Assembly (NCBI GenBank): GCA_964371075.1
Contig: CAYJKN010000001.1
Coordinates: forward strand, 868,001 to 932,000
DNA from: UTCHB3 sp964371075
GTDB lineage: Bacteria > Bacteroidota > Ignavibacteria > Ignavibacteriales > Ignavibacteriaceae
Length of the DNA stretch: 64,000 nucleotides
Direction of reading: 5' to 3'
The notes beneath the pieces were generated by a model. It did no database searches. It worked only from the letters and a program-made list of their open reading frames with translations, and was not told where the DNA came from. Within the stretch, counting starts at the first letter, position 1; each line of letters opens with the position of its first letter. A program made the position numbers and the translations under genes. Shown here in pieces: positions 1 to 8,432 of this stretch.

Positions 1-1
1 T

Positions 2-1777
2 GACAGACTCGATTTTGAAGCGCAAATTGAGGTGGCGAGGCTTCTGAATTATGAAAATGGTTATAAAGGGTTGATGAAGGACTATTATAATGCAACGGGA
101 ATTGTAAACAGATTCCTCAAGTCCTTTATAAAGCGTTACCGTAAAATTCTTTTCCCCCTCCCTCCGTCCTCTCTCGAAATAAACCTTGACAATACATTTT
201 ATCTTTTGGGTGATCTGCTTTATACGAGGACTGAAGATGTTTTAACTTCTGATCAGATTGTAAAAGCATTTTATTTTAAGGCTGATCAGGCGGCATTTTT
301 TGATGAAAAACTCAGATCTCAGATTGTTAACAGTCTCGACAAAAATGAGATTGAACGAACTGCGGAAGTTACTACTTATTTTAAGAAGTTGTTACAACAC
401 AAAGAAAATGTGGGCTCAACTCTCGCTTCGATGCATGAACTGGGTGTTCTTGGGGCGTTAATTCCGGAGTTTGAAGATTTTGCCGGTTATATCCAACATG
501 GAGTTTACCACAGCTACACCGCGGATGAACATACAATTATTGCGATAATGAATGTTGAAAAAGTTCAGAATGAAAAATCGGTACTTGGAAGGCTATTTAA
601 TACAATTGCCAAAAGAGACCTGTTGTATCTGGCAATTTTGTTTCATGACATCGCAAAACCGATAGACCTTGAGGGGCATCATATCCTCGGCGCTGAAATT
701 GCAGATTCATTTATGCAGGATTTTGGATATACAGATAAAGATATTGAAAAAGTAAAATTTCTTGTAAAAAACCACCTTATTATGGCTCATACCGCCTTCA
801 GAAGGGATCTAAACTCGCCTGAAACTCTAAATCATTTTGTTTCGGCCCTTGGTACTCTCGAAGAACTCGACCTGCTTTATCTGCTCACTTATGCCGATCT
901 TTCTGCCGTTAACAGTGCGCTTTGGACATCATGGAAAAATGAACTCTTAAATGAACTTTACCGGAAATCCAGAGAGATGATAAGTGAAGAGATACCTGCG
1001 GAAGAGTTGTTATATCAGTCATCTTTCCCTCTCCCACACAAAATAATGGAGCACTCAAATAACATTTCCCATGAACATGTGAAATCGCATATCGATTCAT
1101 TTGAAGATCTCTCTTATGCCAACTATTTTTCAGAAGAGGAGATGGCGCAACATATTGAAGAGATTGTTTCGGGATCACAAATCTCTGTTATTTTTAAACA
1201 GCTCGACAATTTTACCAATGTCACGATAATCACTTTTGATGCAGAATCACTTTTGGCAAAGTTGTGTGGTGTCTTTTTGATCAACGATGTTAATATTCAT
1301 GATGCAAAAATTTTCACAAGAAAAGACAGCATCATCATTGATAATTTTAATGTTTCCGATTTTAGAACCAACTCAACCGTTGATGAGGCTAAATTTGATA
1401 AAATTCGGGCAGATTTTGTGAGCATGGAACAAGGGATGTTACAACTCTCAAATGAACTCAAAAAACATAAATCAAAATGGTGGCGGCTCGAGACCAAATT
1501 CTTCAAAAAACAGGGAAAAATATCGATAAAGTTTGAAGAATCTGAAAAATATACAATTATTGACATCCACTCCCCCGATCGGCTTGGTTTTTTATATAAA
1601 GTGACCACAAAATTGCACGACCTGGGACTTGTTATCTATTTTGCCAAAATCCTCACCATGGGAAGTGATATTGTGGATTCATTTTATGTGCTTGACGCAA
1701 AAAAGAAAAAGATTTCCAAAAACTTCTACCGTGTTATTAGTGATGAACTTAATTCATGTATCGAAGAGATTTTATAA
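2..1777 (+). CDS. glnD: [Protein-PII] uridylyltransferase GlnD, 5'-truncated
   Basis: GlnD uridylylates and deuridylylates PII according to glutamine level. The frame is open from the first base of the window, so the gene starts upstream; a GTG at 32 is only an internal codon. The N-terminal nucleotidyltransferase domain is therefore missing. Visible parts are the end of the linker ('DRLDFEAQ'), an HD phosphohydrolase domain with 'FHDIAKP' and 'HHILGAEIA', and two C-terminal ACT domains. The first ACT domain holds 'LLAKLCGVFLINDVNIHDAK' and the second 'DRLGFLYKVTTKLHDLGL'. This HD-ACT-ACT order is diagnostic. Its substrate PII is encoded at 55198 and the partner enzyme GlnE at 38384-41287. 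The next gene, murI, follows after 52 nt on the same strand. The assignment is firm; only the 5' end is unknown. Confidence 0.93.
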   Translation, partial: DRLDFEAQIEVARLLNYENGYKGLMKDYYNATGIVNRFLKSFIKRYRKILFPLPPSSLEINLDNTFYLLGDLLYTRTEDVLTSDQIVKAFYFKADQAAFFDEKLRSQIVNSLDKNEIERTAEVTTYFKKLLQHKENVGSTLASMHELGVLGALIPEFEDFAGYIQHGVYHSYTADEHTIIAIMNVEKVQNEKSVLGRLFNTIAKRDLLYLAILFHDIAKPIDLEGHHILGAEIADSFMQDFGYTDKDIEKVKFLVKNHLIMAHTAFRRDLNSPETLNHFVSALGTLEELDLLYLLTYADLSAVNSALWTSWKNELLNELYRKSREMISEEIPAEELLYQSSFPLPHKIMEHSNNISHEHVKSHIDSFEDLSYANYFSEEEMAQHIEEIVSGSQISVIFKQLDNFTNVTIITFDAESLLAKLCGVFLINDVNIHDAKIFTRKDSIIIDNFNVSDFRTNSTVDEAKFDKIRADFVSMEQGMLQLSNELKKHKSKWWRLETKFFKKQGKISIKFEESEKYTIIDIHSPDRLGFLYKVTTKLHDLGLVIYFAKILTMGSDIVDSFYVLDAKKKKISKNFYRVISDELNSCIEEIL

Positions 1778-1829
1778 CTCCGATAGATTATGTTTTTAAA
1801 CCAATTGAAAATTAAACTTTTATAATTTT

Positions 1830-2666
1830 ATGAAAAATAACTCAGCTCCAATTGGAGTTTTTGATTCCGGTATCGGTGGACTCACAGTGGTTAAACATCT
1901 AATTGATGCGTTACCAAACGAAAACATTGTCTATTTTGGCGATACAGCCCGCGTCCCATACGGTTCAAAATCGAATGATACTGTTATTGAGTATTCAATT
2001 CAAAATGCCGCTTTTTTGATGGAGTTTGGAGTTAAGGCAATTGTTGTTGCATGTAACACAGCATCCTCGGTGGCGATGGAAAGTTTGCGGGATAAATTTG
2101 ACATTCCTGTGATCGGAATGATTGAACCCGGAGCAAAATATGGACTTGGTTATACCTCTACTAATAAAATTGGTGTTATCGGTACACGCTCTACCATCGG
2201 AAACAACGCTTATTCAAAAAAGATAAAAGAGATTAATTCTGAAGTGGAGGTTTTCGAAAAAGCCTGTCCACTTTTTGTTCCTTTTGCGGAGGAAGGCTGG
2301 ATCGACCACCCTGCAACAATAGCCGTGGCTGAAGAATATCTTGAACCACTAAAAAATGCAGGAATCGACACACTAATTCTCGGCTGTACTCACTACCCTA
2401 TCCTTAGAGGTGTGATCCAAAATGTTGTTGGATCACAAATAAAACTTGTGGATTCCGGAATTGCTGCTTCCTATTCTGTTGTTAATGAATTAACCGAAAA
2501 AGACCTTTTAAATTCATCCAATTCACCGGGTACACAACTCTATTATGTGAGTGATGTTCCCACCACCTTTCAATTTGTTGCTTCACTTTTCCTCGGGAAA
2601 GAGATTTACAATGTTAAAAAAGTGGAAACTGACTACATTTCCTCCCTCTTTAGTATCAATAAATAA
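1830..2666 (+). CDS. murI: Glutamate racemase MurI
   Basis: Interconverts L- and D-glutamate in the cytoplasm, supplying D-Glu for peptidoglycan. The 278 residues match the family length. Visible motifs are the N-terminal 'GVFDSGIGGLTV' (D12, S13), the first catalytic cysteine in 'VVACNTASS' (C75) and the second in 'LGCTHYPIL' (C186, H188). These are the two-cysteine acid/base pair of PLP-independent racemases. The ATG start places the motif-bearing N terminus correctly. No strong Shine-Dalgarno sequence is visible, as in most genes of this window. A short AT-rich inverted repeat follows the stop, but no convincing terminator. Confidence 0.96.
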   Translation: MKNNSAPIGVFDSGIGGLTVVKHLIDALPNENIVYFGDTARVPYGSKSNDTVIEYSIQNAAFLMEFGVKAIVVACNTASSVAMESLRDKFDIPVIGMIEPGAKYGLGYTSTNKIGVIGTRSTIGNNAYSKKIKEINSEVEVFEKACPLFVPFAEEGWIDHPATIAVAEEYLEPLKNAGIDTLILGCTHYPILRGVIQNVVGSQIKLVDSGIAASYSVVNELTEKDLLNSSNSPGTQLYYVSDVPTTFQFVASLFLGKEIYNVKKVETDYISSLFSINK

Positions 2667-2716
2667 CATTTTATTTTACTAAAGTAAATAAATTTCCCCG
2701 ATTCATTGATTTACTA

Positions 2717-2747
2717 TTGCACAGTATCCTGTGCTTCTTTATATTTG
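2717..2747 (+). promoter_or_regulatory. Bacteroidota-type promoter before the porin cassette
   Basis: TTG at 2717-2719 and TATATTTG at 2740-2747 are separated by 20 nt, matching the Bacteroidota sigma-factor pattern TTTG-N19/20-TAnnTTTG. The porin ATG lies 65 nt downstream. This is a pattern match only. Confidence 0.55.
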
Positions 2748-2812
2748 CTATTGTTATTTAGACTTAATCTAAATATAAATCACTAATTAAATAATATCAC
2801 AAAAGAGTTATC

Positions 2813-3886
2813 ATGAATCTTAAACACAAAATAAATTTAGCAGCAATAATTTTCATTTTTGGCTTCCTCACCATTAATGCACAGGATGATTTTTTCACAC
2901 CAACCACCACGGTTGGCGGTTATGGTGAACTTCACTATAACAACAACACTTTTACATCCAAAAAAGCAGAAAAAAAGTTGGATTTCCACCGTTTTGTTCT
3001 CTTCTTTTCTCATTCTTTCACAGAAAAATGGTCATTTAAAGCCGAACTCGAGATTGAACATAATTTTGTAAGTGGTGGAAATGGTGAAGTTGAACTTGAA
3101 CAGGCTTATATCAGCTATCTTCCCTATGACTACCTTGGATTTAAGGCAGGTGTGGTTTTGGCTCCGATTGGAATCATCAATGAATTTCATGAACCTCCCA
3201 CCTTTTTTGGCGTTGAAAGACCGGATTACCACAATGCCATCATTCCAACCACATGGTTTGGAAATGGTGCCGCAATCTTTGGTAATTACAAAGGTTTTGA
3301 ATACACTTTTAATGTAATGGAAGGATTAAATAACGAAAAGTTTACACCCGCCTCTGCCCTAAGAAGTGGCAGAAGAAAAGGTTATATGCCCGATGCCACT
3401 GATTTTATGTACACCCTCAGAGCAGATTACAATGTGATTCCCGGACTAAAAGCAGGTGCTTCGGTTACATATAACAAAGCAAGAGGTGATTCAACCACGA
3501 TGGAATTTAATCTTGTTGAATTACATGCACAGTTTCGAAAAGATGGCTTCCATGTCGTTGCAGAGGGTGCCCAAATCAGCTATAACTCGGGAAGAGTTGA
3601 ATCTTCCACAGGATTTTATTTTGATCTTGGATATGAAATAAACAGATTATTTAAGTCAGAATGGAAATTTATCCCCTTTGTCAGATATTCTTCATACAAC
3701 ACTGCCGCCACAGTAAGAACAAACACATTAAATCCCGATAGTTATGCCTACAACCAGATTATGTTTGGGATAAATATCCTTCCCGTTGATAATGTGGTAA
3801 TCAAAGCAGATTTTAGCTCCAAAAAGAGGAAATCTGATGATGATGAAACAAAATCATTTAACCTTGGTGTAGGATACATGTTTTAA
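2813..3886 (+). CDS. Outer-membrane porin-like beta-barrel protein
   Basis: 357 residues starting with a clear signal peptide (hydrophobic stretch to about residue 22, ending '..INAQ'). Alternating amphipathic strands rich in Tyr, Phe and Gly follow, and the C terminus ends in the aromatic 'GVGYMF', typical of an outer-membrane barrel. Phrases such as 'GGYGELHYN' and 'PTTWFGNG' resemble phosphate-selective or OprO-type porins of Bacteroidota, but substrate specificity cannot be read from the sequence. It is the first gene of a tight cassette: the FMN-binding gene starts 2 nt after its stop and a four-helix membrane protein follows. The context suggests a role linked to extracytosolic flavin redox chemistry rather than general diffusion; that is inference. 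Confidence 0.75.
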   Translation: MNLKHKINLAAIIFIFGFLTINAQDDFFTPTTTVGGYGELHYNNNTFTSKKAEKKLDFHRFVLFFSHSFTEKWSFKAELEIEHNFVSGGNGEVELEQAYISYLPYDYLGFKAGVVLAPIGIINEFHEPPTFFGVERPDYHNAIIPTTWFGNGAAIFGNYKGFEYTFNVMEGLNNEKFTPASALRSGRRKGYMPDATDFMYTLRADYNVIPGLKAGASVTYNKARGDSTTMEFNLVELHAQFRKDGFHVVAEGAQISYNSGRVESSTGFYFDLGYEINRLFKSEWKFIPFVRYSSYNTAATVRTNTLNPDSYAYNQIMFGINILPVDNVVIKADFSSKKRKSDDDETKSFNLGVGYMF

Positions 3887-3888
3887 TT

Positions 3889-4434
3889 ATGGCGCATAAA
3901 CTCATGAAATTAACCCTCATGATGTCTGCCGTGTCCTGCCTGTTTTTTAATGTAAACGGGCAGGATATCCGGCAATTGACCGAGGGTATACTCAAACAGG
4001 AACTCGGGAAATCGGTAACTATTGTCGAAGAAAAATTTAGCATCCCGGCAAAAGCAAAGAAAAATACCGAATCCGCCGCAAAACAGAAGTTTTTGAACGA
4101 TTTTATCTACATCTATAAAGTCTCTGAAAAAGGGAAATTCAAAGCTTATGGTTTTCTCGACAATGTGAAGGGTAAAGCGATGCCGATAACTTTTCTTGTG
4201 ATTTTTAATACCAAGGGTGTCATCCTTTCCTCTCACATTGTAAAATATCGGGAACAATACGGTGGTGAAGTTGCTTCAAAAGACTGGAATAAAGATTTTA
4301 AGGGGAAGGATGCCGGTTCTGATTATACAGTCGGGAAATCGATTGATACAATCTCGGGGGCTACAATATCAGCAAATTCGGTCTCCAAAGGGATCAAAAA
4401 ACTTGCAATACTCTTTAAAGAAATAATCAAATAA
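3889..4434 (+). CDS. Exported FMN-binding (flavinylated) domain protein
   Basis: 181 residues with an N-terminal signal peptide (hydrophobic to about residue 24) and one FMN-binding domain. The covalent flavinylation motif is visible: 'DTISGATISANSV', where T159 of SGAT (156-159) would be joined to FMN by an ApbE-type transferase. Such domains carry electrons outside the cytoplasmic membrane, as in RnfG/NqrC and related systems. No apbE is in this window. The ATG is 2 nt after the porin stop, indicating co-transcription and probably translational coupling. A second Met at residue 6 is an alternative start. The fold call is firm; the electron donor and acceptor are unknown. Confidence 0.85.
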   Translation: MAHKLMKLTLMMSAVSCLFFNVNGQDIRQLTEGILKQELGKSVTIVEEKFSIPAKAKKNTESAAKQKFLNDFIYIYKVSEKGKFKAYGFLDNVKGKAMPITFLVIFNTKGVILSSHIVKYREQYGGEVASKDWNKDFKGKDAGSDYTVGKSIDTISGATISANSVSKGIKKLAILFKEIIK

Positions 4435-4450
4435 TAATTTTGAGAAGTGT

Positions 4451-4963
4451 GTGAACATTAAATTACATCAACTGCCAAGGGATTTTAAGATCTTCCTTGC
4501 AGCATTTATAATCCTTTTATCTTTTGCCGTGGCAACAGGACTTGCTTTTTTATACCACACCACAAATTATAAACCCAACTCAGCAGTTGAACATTTTAAT
4601 GGCTCAGAACCAACTCAGGATTCTGATTTTGAAATCCCCGAAAAATATGCAAAACCCGTAAGTGAATTATTGATCACAACACACAATCACTTTTTTGGTT
4701 TTGCATTCATTTTTCTTGCCCTCGGGACAATATTTTATTTTAACTCCACAATTACCGGCTTCTGGAAGGGTCTCCTGATCACAGAGCCGCTCTTCTCAAC
4801 CCTCTTCACCTTTGGTGGCATTTGGCTCGTCCGCTACATCCACCCGGGATTTATCTACCTGACCGTAATCTCCTCAACCCTTATCTACCTCTCCTTTGCC
4901 GTGATGACAGGGGTGGTTCTATACGAACTTCTGATTAAGAAGGAGAGAACTTTAGAACCTTAG
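4451..4963 (+). CDS. Four-helix membrane protein of the porin/FMN cassette
   Basis: 170 residues, GTG start. Four hydrophobic segments are predicted at roughly residues 12-34, 78-98, 108-130 and 133-160, with an extracytoplasmic loop between the first two. Histidines at helix edges (in 'LYHTT', 'TTHNHFFGF' and 'RYIHPGF') could bind heme or a quinone site, but this is speculation. No named family is recognised. The position 16 nt after the FMN-binding gene suggests it is the membrane electron-entry subunit of that module. The last codons ('RTLEP', then TAG) are written in the octamer repeat that continues downstream, so the repeat has reached into the 3' end of the gene. Confidence 0.7.
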   Translation: MNIKLHQLPRDFKIFLAAFIILLSFAVATGLAFLYHTTNYKPNSAVEHFNGSEPTQDSDFEIPEKYAKPVSELLITTHNHFFGFAFIFLALGTIFYFNSTITGFWKGLLITEPLFSTLFTFGGIWLVRYIHPGFIYLTVISSTLIYLSFAVMTGVVLYELLIKKERTLEP

Positions 4964-4982
4964 AACCTGAGAACCTGAGAGA
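4944..4982 (+). repeat. Octamer tandem array overlapping the stop of the 4451-4963 gene
   Basis: About four to five degenerate 8-bp units (GAACTTTA, GAACCTTA, GAACCTGA, GAACCTGA) run through the last codons and the stop (TAG at 4961-4963) of the membrane-protein gene. It is the same family as the arrays near 6.3, 25.2, 25.7, 37.8, 44.1, 47.8 and 51.8 kb. The polarity is GAACTTNA in the direction of the gene. Confidence 0.8.
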
Positions 4983-4997
4983 ATAATCAAATCTTTT

Positions 4998-5536
4998 GGC
5001 CCCGAACGGGGTCAACTATGGGTAGGTATATGGATTAAACACCCACCCCACATATTTTTCGACCCCGGACGGGGTCGCCTGTGGGTAGCGGTAAATGGAT
5101 AAAACACCAATCCCAAATTTTTGTCGGCCCCGCAAGGGGTCGCCTATGGNNNNNNNNNNNNNNNNNNNNNNNNNNNNNNNNNNNNNNNNNNNNNNNNNNN
5201 NNNNNNNNNNNNNNNNNNNNNNNNNNNNNNNNNNNNNNNNNNNNNNNNNATGGATAAAACACCAATCCCAAATTTTTGTCGGCCCCGCAAGGGGTCGCCT
5301 ATGGATAACAATCCCCAAACAATTGAAAAATTGGCCCCGGATGGGGTCGCCTATGGGTGACGGATCGTAAAACAATTATAAATATTGGCCCCGGACGGGG
5401 TCACCTATGGGTAGAATTGGATATGGATAAAACACCCCATTCCACATTTTTGTTGGCCCCGGACGGGGTCGTCTATGGGTAACGGATCGTCATAAAATTG
5501 AAAAGTTTGGCCCCGGACGGGGTCAACTATGGGTAG
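4998..5536. repeat. REP-like hairpin array, left of the Y1 transposase
   Basis: Eight copies of a unit with core GGCCCC-N4-GGGGTC followed by RNCTATGGGTAG are spaced about 50-66 nt apart (one interval is interrupted by the N gap). Spacers are of two recurring types: one with 'ATGGATAAAACACC', one with 'CAATTGAAAA'. Each core folds into a 6-bp stem with a four-base loop and one G-T wobble on this strand. Irregular spacers that recur, rather than unique ones, argue against CRISPR. The array lies between convergent genes and is continued in inverted orientation on the other side of the transposase. Confidence 0.85.
5150..5249. other. Assembly gap (100 N) in the REP-like array
   Basis: Exactly 100 unknown bases. 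The 55 bases before the gap (5095-5149) are identical to the 55 bases after it (5250-5304), so two contig ends carry the same repeat copy. The true sequence may be shorter, longer or absent. Confidence 0.97.
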
Positions 5537-5541
5537 AAATT

Positions 5542-5991
5542 TTAATTATAATTTTCGGGATTTTCATGCCCGTAAGCTGCAAGAAAACGCCTAATCTCGG
5601 AAATGGAACTCTCCTCTAAATGATGATTTTCCTGGTTACGAATGTAATCATGAATTCTATCCAACTCCGTTTTACCAATCGTGAAAGCTCCATACCCTTC
5701 CTGCCAACTGAAATGCCCCCTTATAAATCGTTTTTCGTTGATAAACCTGGAAGACTCTGATTTAATATCGCGAATCAAGTCGGGCAAAGCCTGATTGGGA
5801 TTATAACCAATAAGAATGTGGATATGATCTTCGACACCATTGATCTCACGCACTTTGTGATTACGATTATGAATGATCGAGGTAATGAATTTTAACACTT
5901 CATGTCGAAATGTTGATTTAAGAACTTTTTCTCTTGATTTATCTGCGAAAACTATGTGTAAATATATTTGTGTGAATGTTGAATTTGACAT
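5542..5991 (-). CDS. IS200/IS605-family Y1 transposase (RAYT-like TnpA)
   Basis: 149 residues, the usual length of single-domain HUH/Y1 transposases. The HUH motif is 'EDHIHIL' (H56, H58) and the catalytic tyrosine is Y115 in 'LDRIHDYIRNQ'. These enzymes cut and join single-stranded DNA at hairpin ends. No TnpB is present. Inverted arrays of REP-like hairpins lie on both sides (4998-5536 and 5997-6256), the arrangement known for REP-associated tyrosine transposases (RAYTs) in other bacteria. The ATG start is adjacent to the right-hand array. Coding capacity is intact, so it may be active or domesticated. It could alternatively be a plain IS200-like element that happens to sit in a repeat cluster. 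Confidence 0.9.
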   Translation of the reverse strand: MSNSTFTQIYLHIVFADKSREKVLKSTFRHEVLKFITSIIHNRNHKVREINGVEDHIHILIGYNPNQALPDLIRDIKSESSRFINEKRFIRGHFSWQEGYGAFTIGKTELDRIHDYIRNQENHHLEESSISEIRRFLAAYGHENPENYN

Positions 5992-5996
5992 TTTCT

Positions 5997-6256
5997 CTAC
6001 CCATACATGACCCCATACGGGGCCAATTCTTTCAATTGCTTGACGAAGCTATCCATACAAGACCCCTTACGGGGCCAATATTATCAATTGTTGGACGTGT
6101 TCGACGCTATCCATACGTGACCTTCTATCCATACGTGACCCCTTACGGGGCCAATTGGAATGGATATTTTTCGCTATCCATAGGAGACCCCATACGGGGC
6201 CAAATGGCATGGATATTTTTCGCTATCCATAGGAGACCCCTTACGGGGCCAATTGG
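5997..6256. repeat. REP-like hairpin array, right of the transposase, inverted
   Basis: Five full copies and one truncated duplicate (about 6113-6130) of CTAYCCATA-N4-6-ACCCC-N4-GGGGCCAA. This is the reverse complement of the left array unit. Spacers include 'TGGATATTTTTCGCTATC' twice. A 106-codon plus-strand frame across this stretch is a translation of the repeat and not a gene. Confidence 0.85.
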
Positions 6257-6283
6257 CATGGATATTTTTCATTTTCGCAAATC

Positions 6284-6391
6284 TCTGAAGTTCTGAAGTT
6301 CCGAAATTCTGAAGTTCCGAGGTTCTGAAGTTCCGAGGTTCAGAAATTCCGAGGTTCTGAAGTTCTGAAGTTCCGAGGTTCCGAAGTTCTA
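6284..6391 (-). repeat. Octamer tandem array starting at the stop of the S9 peptidase
   Basis: About 13 degenerate 8-bp units. On the plus strand they read AAGTTCYG/AGGTTCYG; on the gene strand they read GAACTTCG, GAACCTCG and similar. The peptidase stop codon TAG (6391-6389) is formed with the first unit (TAGAAC), so the array begins exactly at the end of the coding sequence. Beyond it lies the REP-like array. Confidence 0.85.
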
Positions 6392-8419
6392 CTTAAGAAA
6401 CCTGTCGAACCAATCTTTAACTTCTTTGTACCAGAAGATTGAATTTTGTGCTTGCATCACCCAGTGGTTTTCGTCGGGGAAATAGACAAGACGGGCAGGA
6501 ACTCCCTTCCCTTTTAAGACACCATATAATTCAAGGCCCTGGGTGACAACAACACGATAATCTTTTTCACCGTGGATAACCAACATCGGTGTTAAAAATT
6601 TGTCTGCATAGGATGAAGGACTGTGTTTAAGTACCTGCTCTTTGTTATACCAGGGAGCACCACCATAAGCAAGCTCACGGAAGTGAGTCATGTCGGAGGC
6701 AAACTGTCCAAAATAGTTATAAACCCCGGCATGAGAAACCAAAGCTGAAAACTTATTGGTATGTCCTGCAATATAGTTTACAAGATAACCACCGTAACTT
6801 CCACCAGCAGCACCAATTTTATTTTCATTGATAAAATCAAATTCATCGGTAAGGAATTCGGTTGCATTCATCATATCGATGTAAGGTTTTTCACCATGTG
6901 CACCCACTATAGACTCTGCAAATTTTTCGCCAAATCCTGTACTTCCATGAAAATTAACCATTGCAACCACATATCCCATACCGGCAAACACCTGCGAATT
7001 CCATCTGTAATGAAAATCATCGCTGAAAGCTCCGTGAGGACCACCATGAATAAGATGGATCAAAGGATATTTTTTGGTTTTGTCAAATTTTGGGGGGTAA
7101 AGTAGAAATACCTGAACAGAGTCTTTATCTGCTCCCTCAAACCAGTGTTCCTCAAATTTCCCAAATTCAAAAGTTGAGGTAAACTCTTTATTTAGATCAA
7201 CCAAAACCTTGAGATTGCGGGTATTCCGGTCAAAAGAGACGATTCTTTGTGGGGTTGTATTGTTCTGATTTAGAAAATAGACAATATTACTGTCGGGAAG
7301 GATTCCACTGTTAGTGCCTTCGGTGAAGATATATTCCAAACCGGCACCTGCGGCATCAATCTTAAAAATTCCGGTTCTGCCACGATAGTCGCCTGTAAAA
7401 TAGATTGTTCCTTCTTTTGTATCAAATTCATACTGACCAACAGATATATCAATCTTTGCGGTGCTGATGGTATCTTTACCCGATGTTAGATCATATCTTG
7501 ATAACTTTGAATTCTCAGCCACTTTATTTACATCAAGAGTTTTGAGATAAAAAATAAATTTACCACATGGAGAAAATTGAGGAGAGCCGTCACCCGAAGG
7601 GTTGTTTGCTGTAATGTTTTCCATCTTTCCTGAGCCATCACAGTTCATGATGAAAAGATCAAAATTCAGATCTTTGAAATAGGGTTTGGGGGTAACATTC
7701 ATCGATACAACAATTTTATCACCTGAAGGTGAAATGTCATAATCTGCACCACCGGTTACAGAAAACATTCCTTCATTTTGAGGAGTAAGATCGGTTACCT
7801 TGCCTGTTGCCACTTCAACCGAGTAGATGTGTGTAACATAACCATCGGTTAACCAACTGTCCCAGTAGCGATAAAATCTGTCTTCGGTAACTTTTGCAGT
7901 TACTTTATTCTCTTTTTTAATTTTTACCAACTTTTTAAGAGAATCCAGATTACCTTTTGCTTCGGGATAGGTATTTGAAGTAAAAGCCAGTTTGGATCCA
8001 TCAGGAAACCATTTTATGGAAGACGCACCAAGTGGCATTTCCGTAAGACGAGTCGCCTCACCACCGTCACGATTGATCAAATATATTTGACCTCTCTCAT
8101 CCAATTCTCTTTTCGAAATAAAAGCGAGCTTTTTTCCATCCGGCGACCAAACAGGAGAGGACTCTCCCCCTTTGCCGGAAGTGAATTTTCTATATTCGCC
8201 TGTTTTTAAATCAAGCAGATAAAGATCACTCTCTGATTCGTTTTTTGAAGCATCAAAAGTGGTAACTGAAAAAACAGCCTCGGTTTTTTGTGGGTTAACC
8301 ACAAAACTTCCGATTCTTTTCATTTTCCAGATATCTTCAGCAGTTAATACTTTTTTCTCCTGAGCTGACAGATTTACAAATATCAGCAGTGTTAATATGG
8401 CGGTGGTGACGACTCTCAT
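6389..8419 (-). CDS. Secreted S9 family (prolyl oligopeptidase-like) peptidase
   Basis: 676 residues with a signal peptide (cleavage near 'NLSAQ', residue 20). Residues about 40-430 form a WD40/TolB-like beta-propeller ('SPVWSPDGKKLAFISK', 'GDGSPQFSPCGKFIF'). The C-terminal alpha/beta-hydrolase domain holds the catalytic triad: S541 in 'GGSYGGY', D620 in 'IHGEKDYR' and H652 in 'DENHW'. This is the layout of dipeptidyl/acylaminoacyl peptidases. It probably degrades oligopeptides in the periplasm or outside the cell. It is the last gene of a probable four-gene minus-strand operon, 13 nt after the M48 protease gene, and its stop codon touches an octamer array. Confidence 0.92.
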   Translation of the reverse strand: MRVVTTAILTLLIFVNLSAQEKKVLTAEDIWKMKRIGSFVVNPQKTEAVFSVTTFDASKNESESDLYLLDLKTGEYRKFTSGKGGESSPVWSPDGKKLAFISKRELDERGQIYLINRDGGEATRLTEMPLGASSIKWFPDGSKLAFTSNTYPEAKGNLDSLKKLVKIKKENKVTAKVTEDRFYRYWDSWLTDGYVTHIYSVEVATGKVTDLTPQNEGMFSVTGGADYDISPSGDKIVVSMNVTPKPYFKDLNFDLFIMNCDGSGKMENITANNPSGDGSPQFSPCGKFIFYLKTLDVNKVAENSKLSRYDLTSGKDTISTAKIDISVGQYEFDTKEGTIYFTGDYRGRTGIFKIDAAGAGLEYIFTEGTNSGILPDSNIVYFLNQNNTTPQRIVSFDRNTRNLKVLVDLNKEFTSTFEFGKFEEHWFEGADKDSVQVFLLYPPKFDKTKKYPLIHLIHGGPHGAFSDDFHYRWNSQVFAGMGYVVAMVNFHGSTGFGEKFAESIVGAHGEKPYIDMMNATEFLTDEFDFINENKIGAAGGSYGGYLVNYIAGHTNKFSALVSHAGVYNYFGQFASDMTHFRELAYGGAPWYNKEQVLKHSPSSYADKFLTPMLVIHGEKDYRVVVTQGLELYGVLKGKGVPARLVYFPDENHWVMQAQNSIFWYKEVKDWFDRFLK

Positions 8420-8432
8420 GAAACCTCTTTTA

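Noticed and set aside
5016..5375. Open frames running across the first N gap on both strands
   Set aside because: They consist of repeat units and unknown bases, so coding is not supported.
4998..5536. Possible CRISPR array
   Set aside because: Repeat cores are diverged, intervals vary from about 50 to 66 nt, spacers recur instead of being unique, and no cas gene is near. A Y1 transposase is. REP-like is a better reading.
5976..6296. 106-codon plus-strand frame between the transposase and the S9 peptidase
   Set aside because: It translates the inverted REP-like units (repeated 'PIRGQF', 'PLTGPI') and overlaps the transposase start; no independent gene signal.
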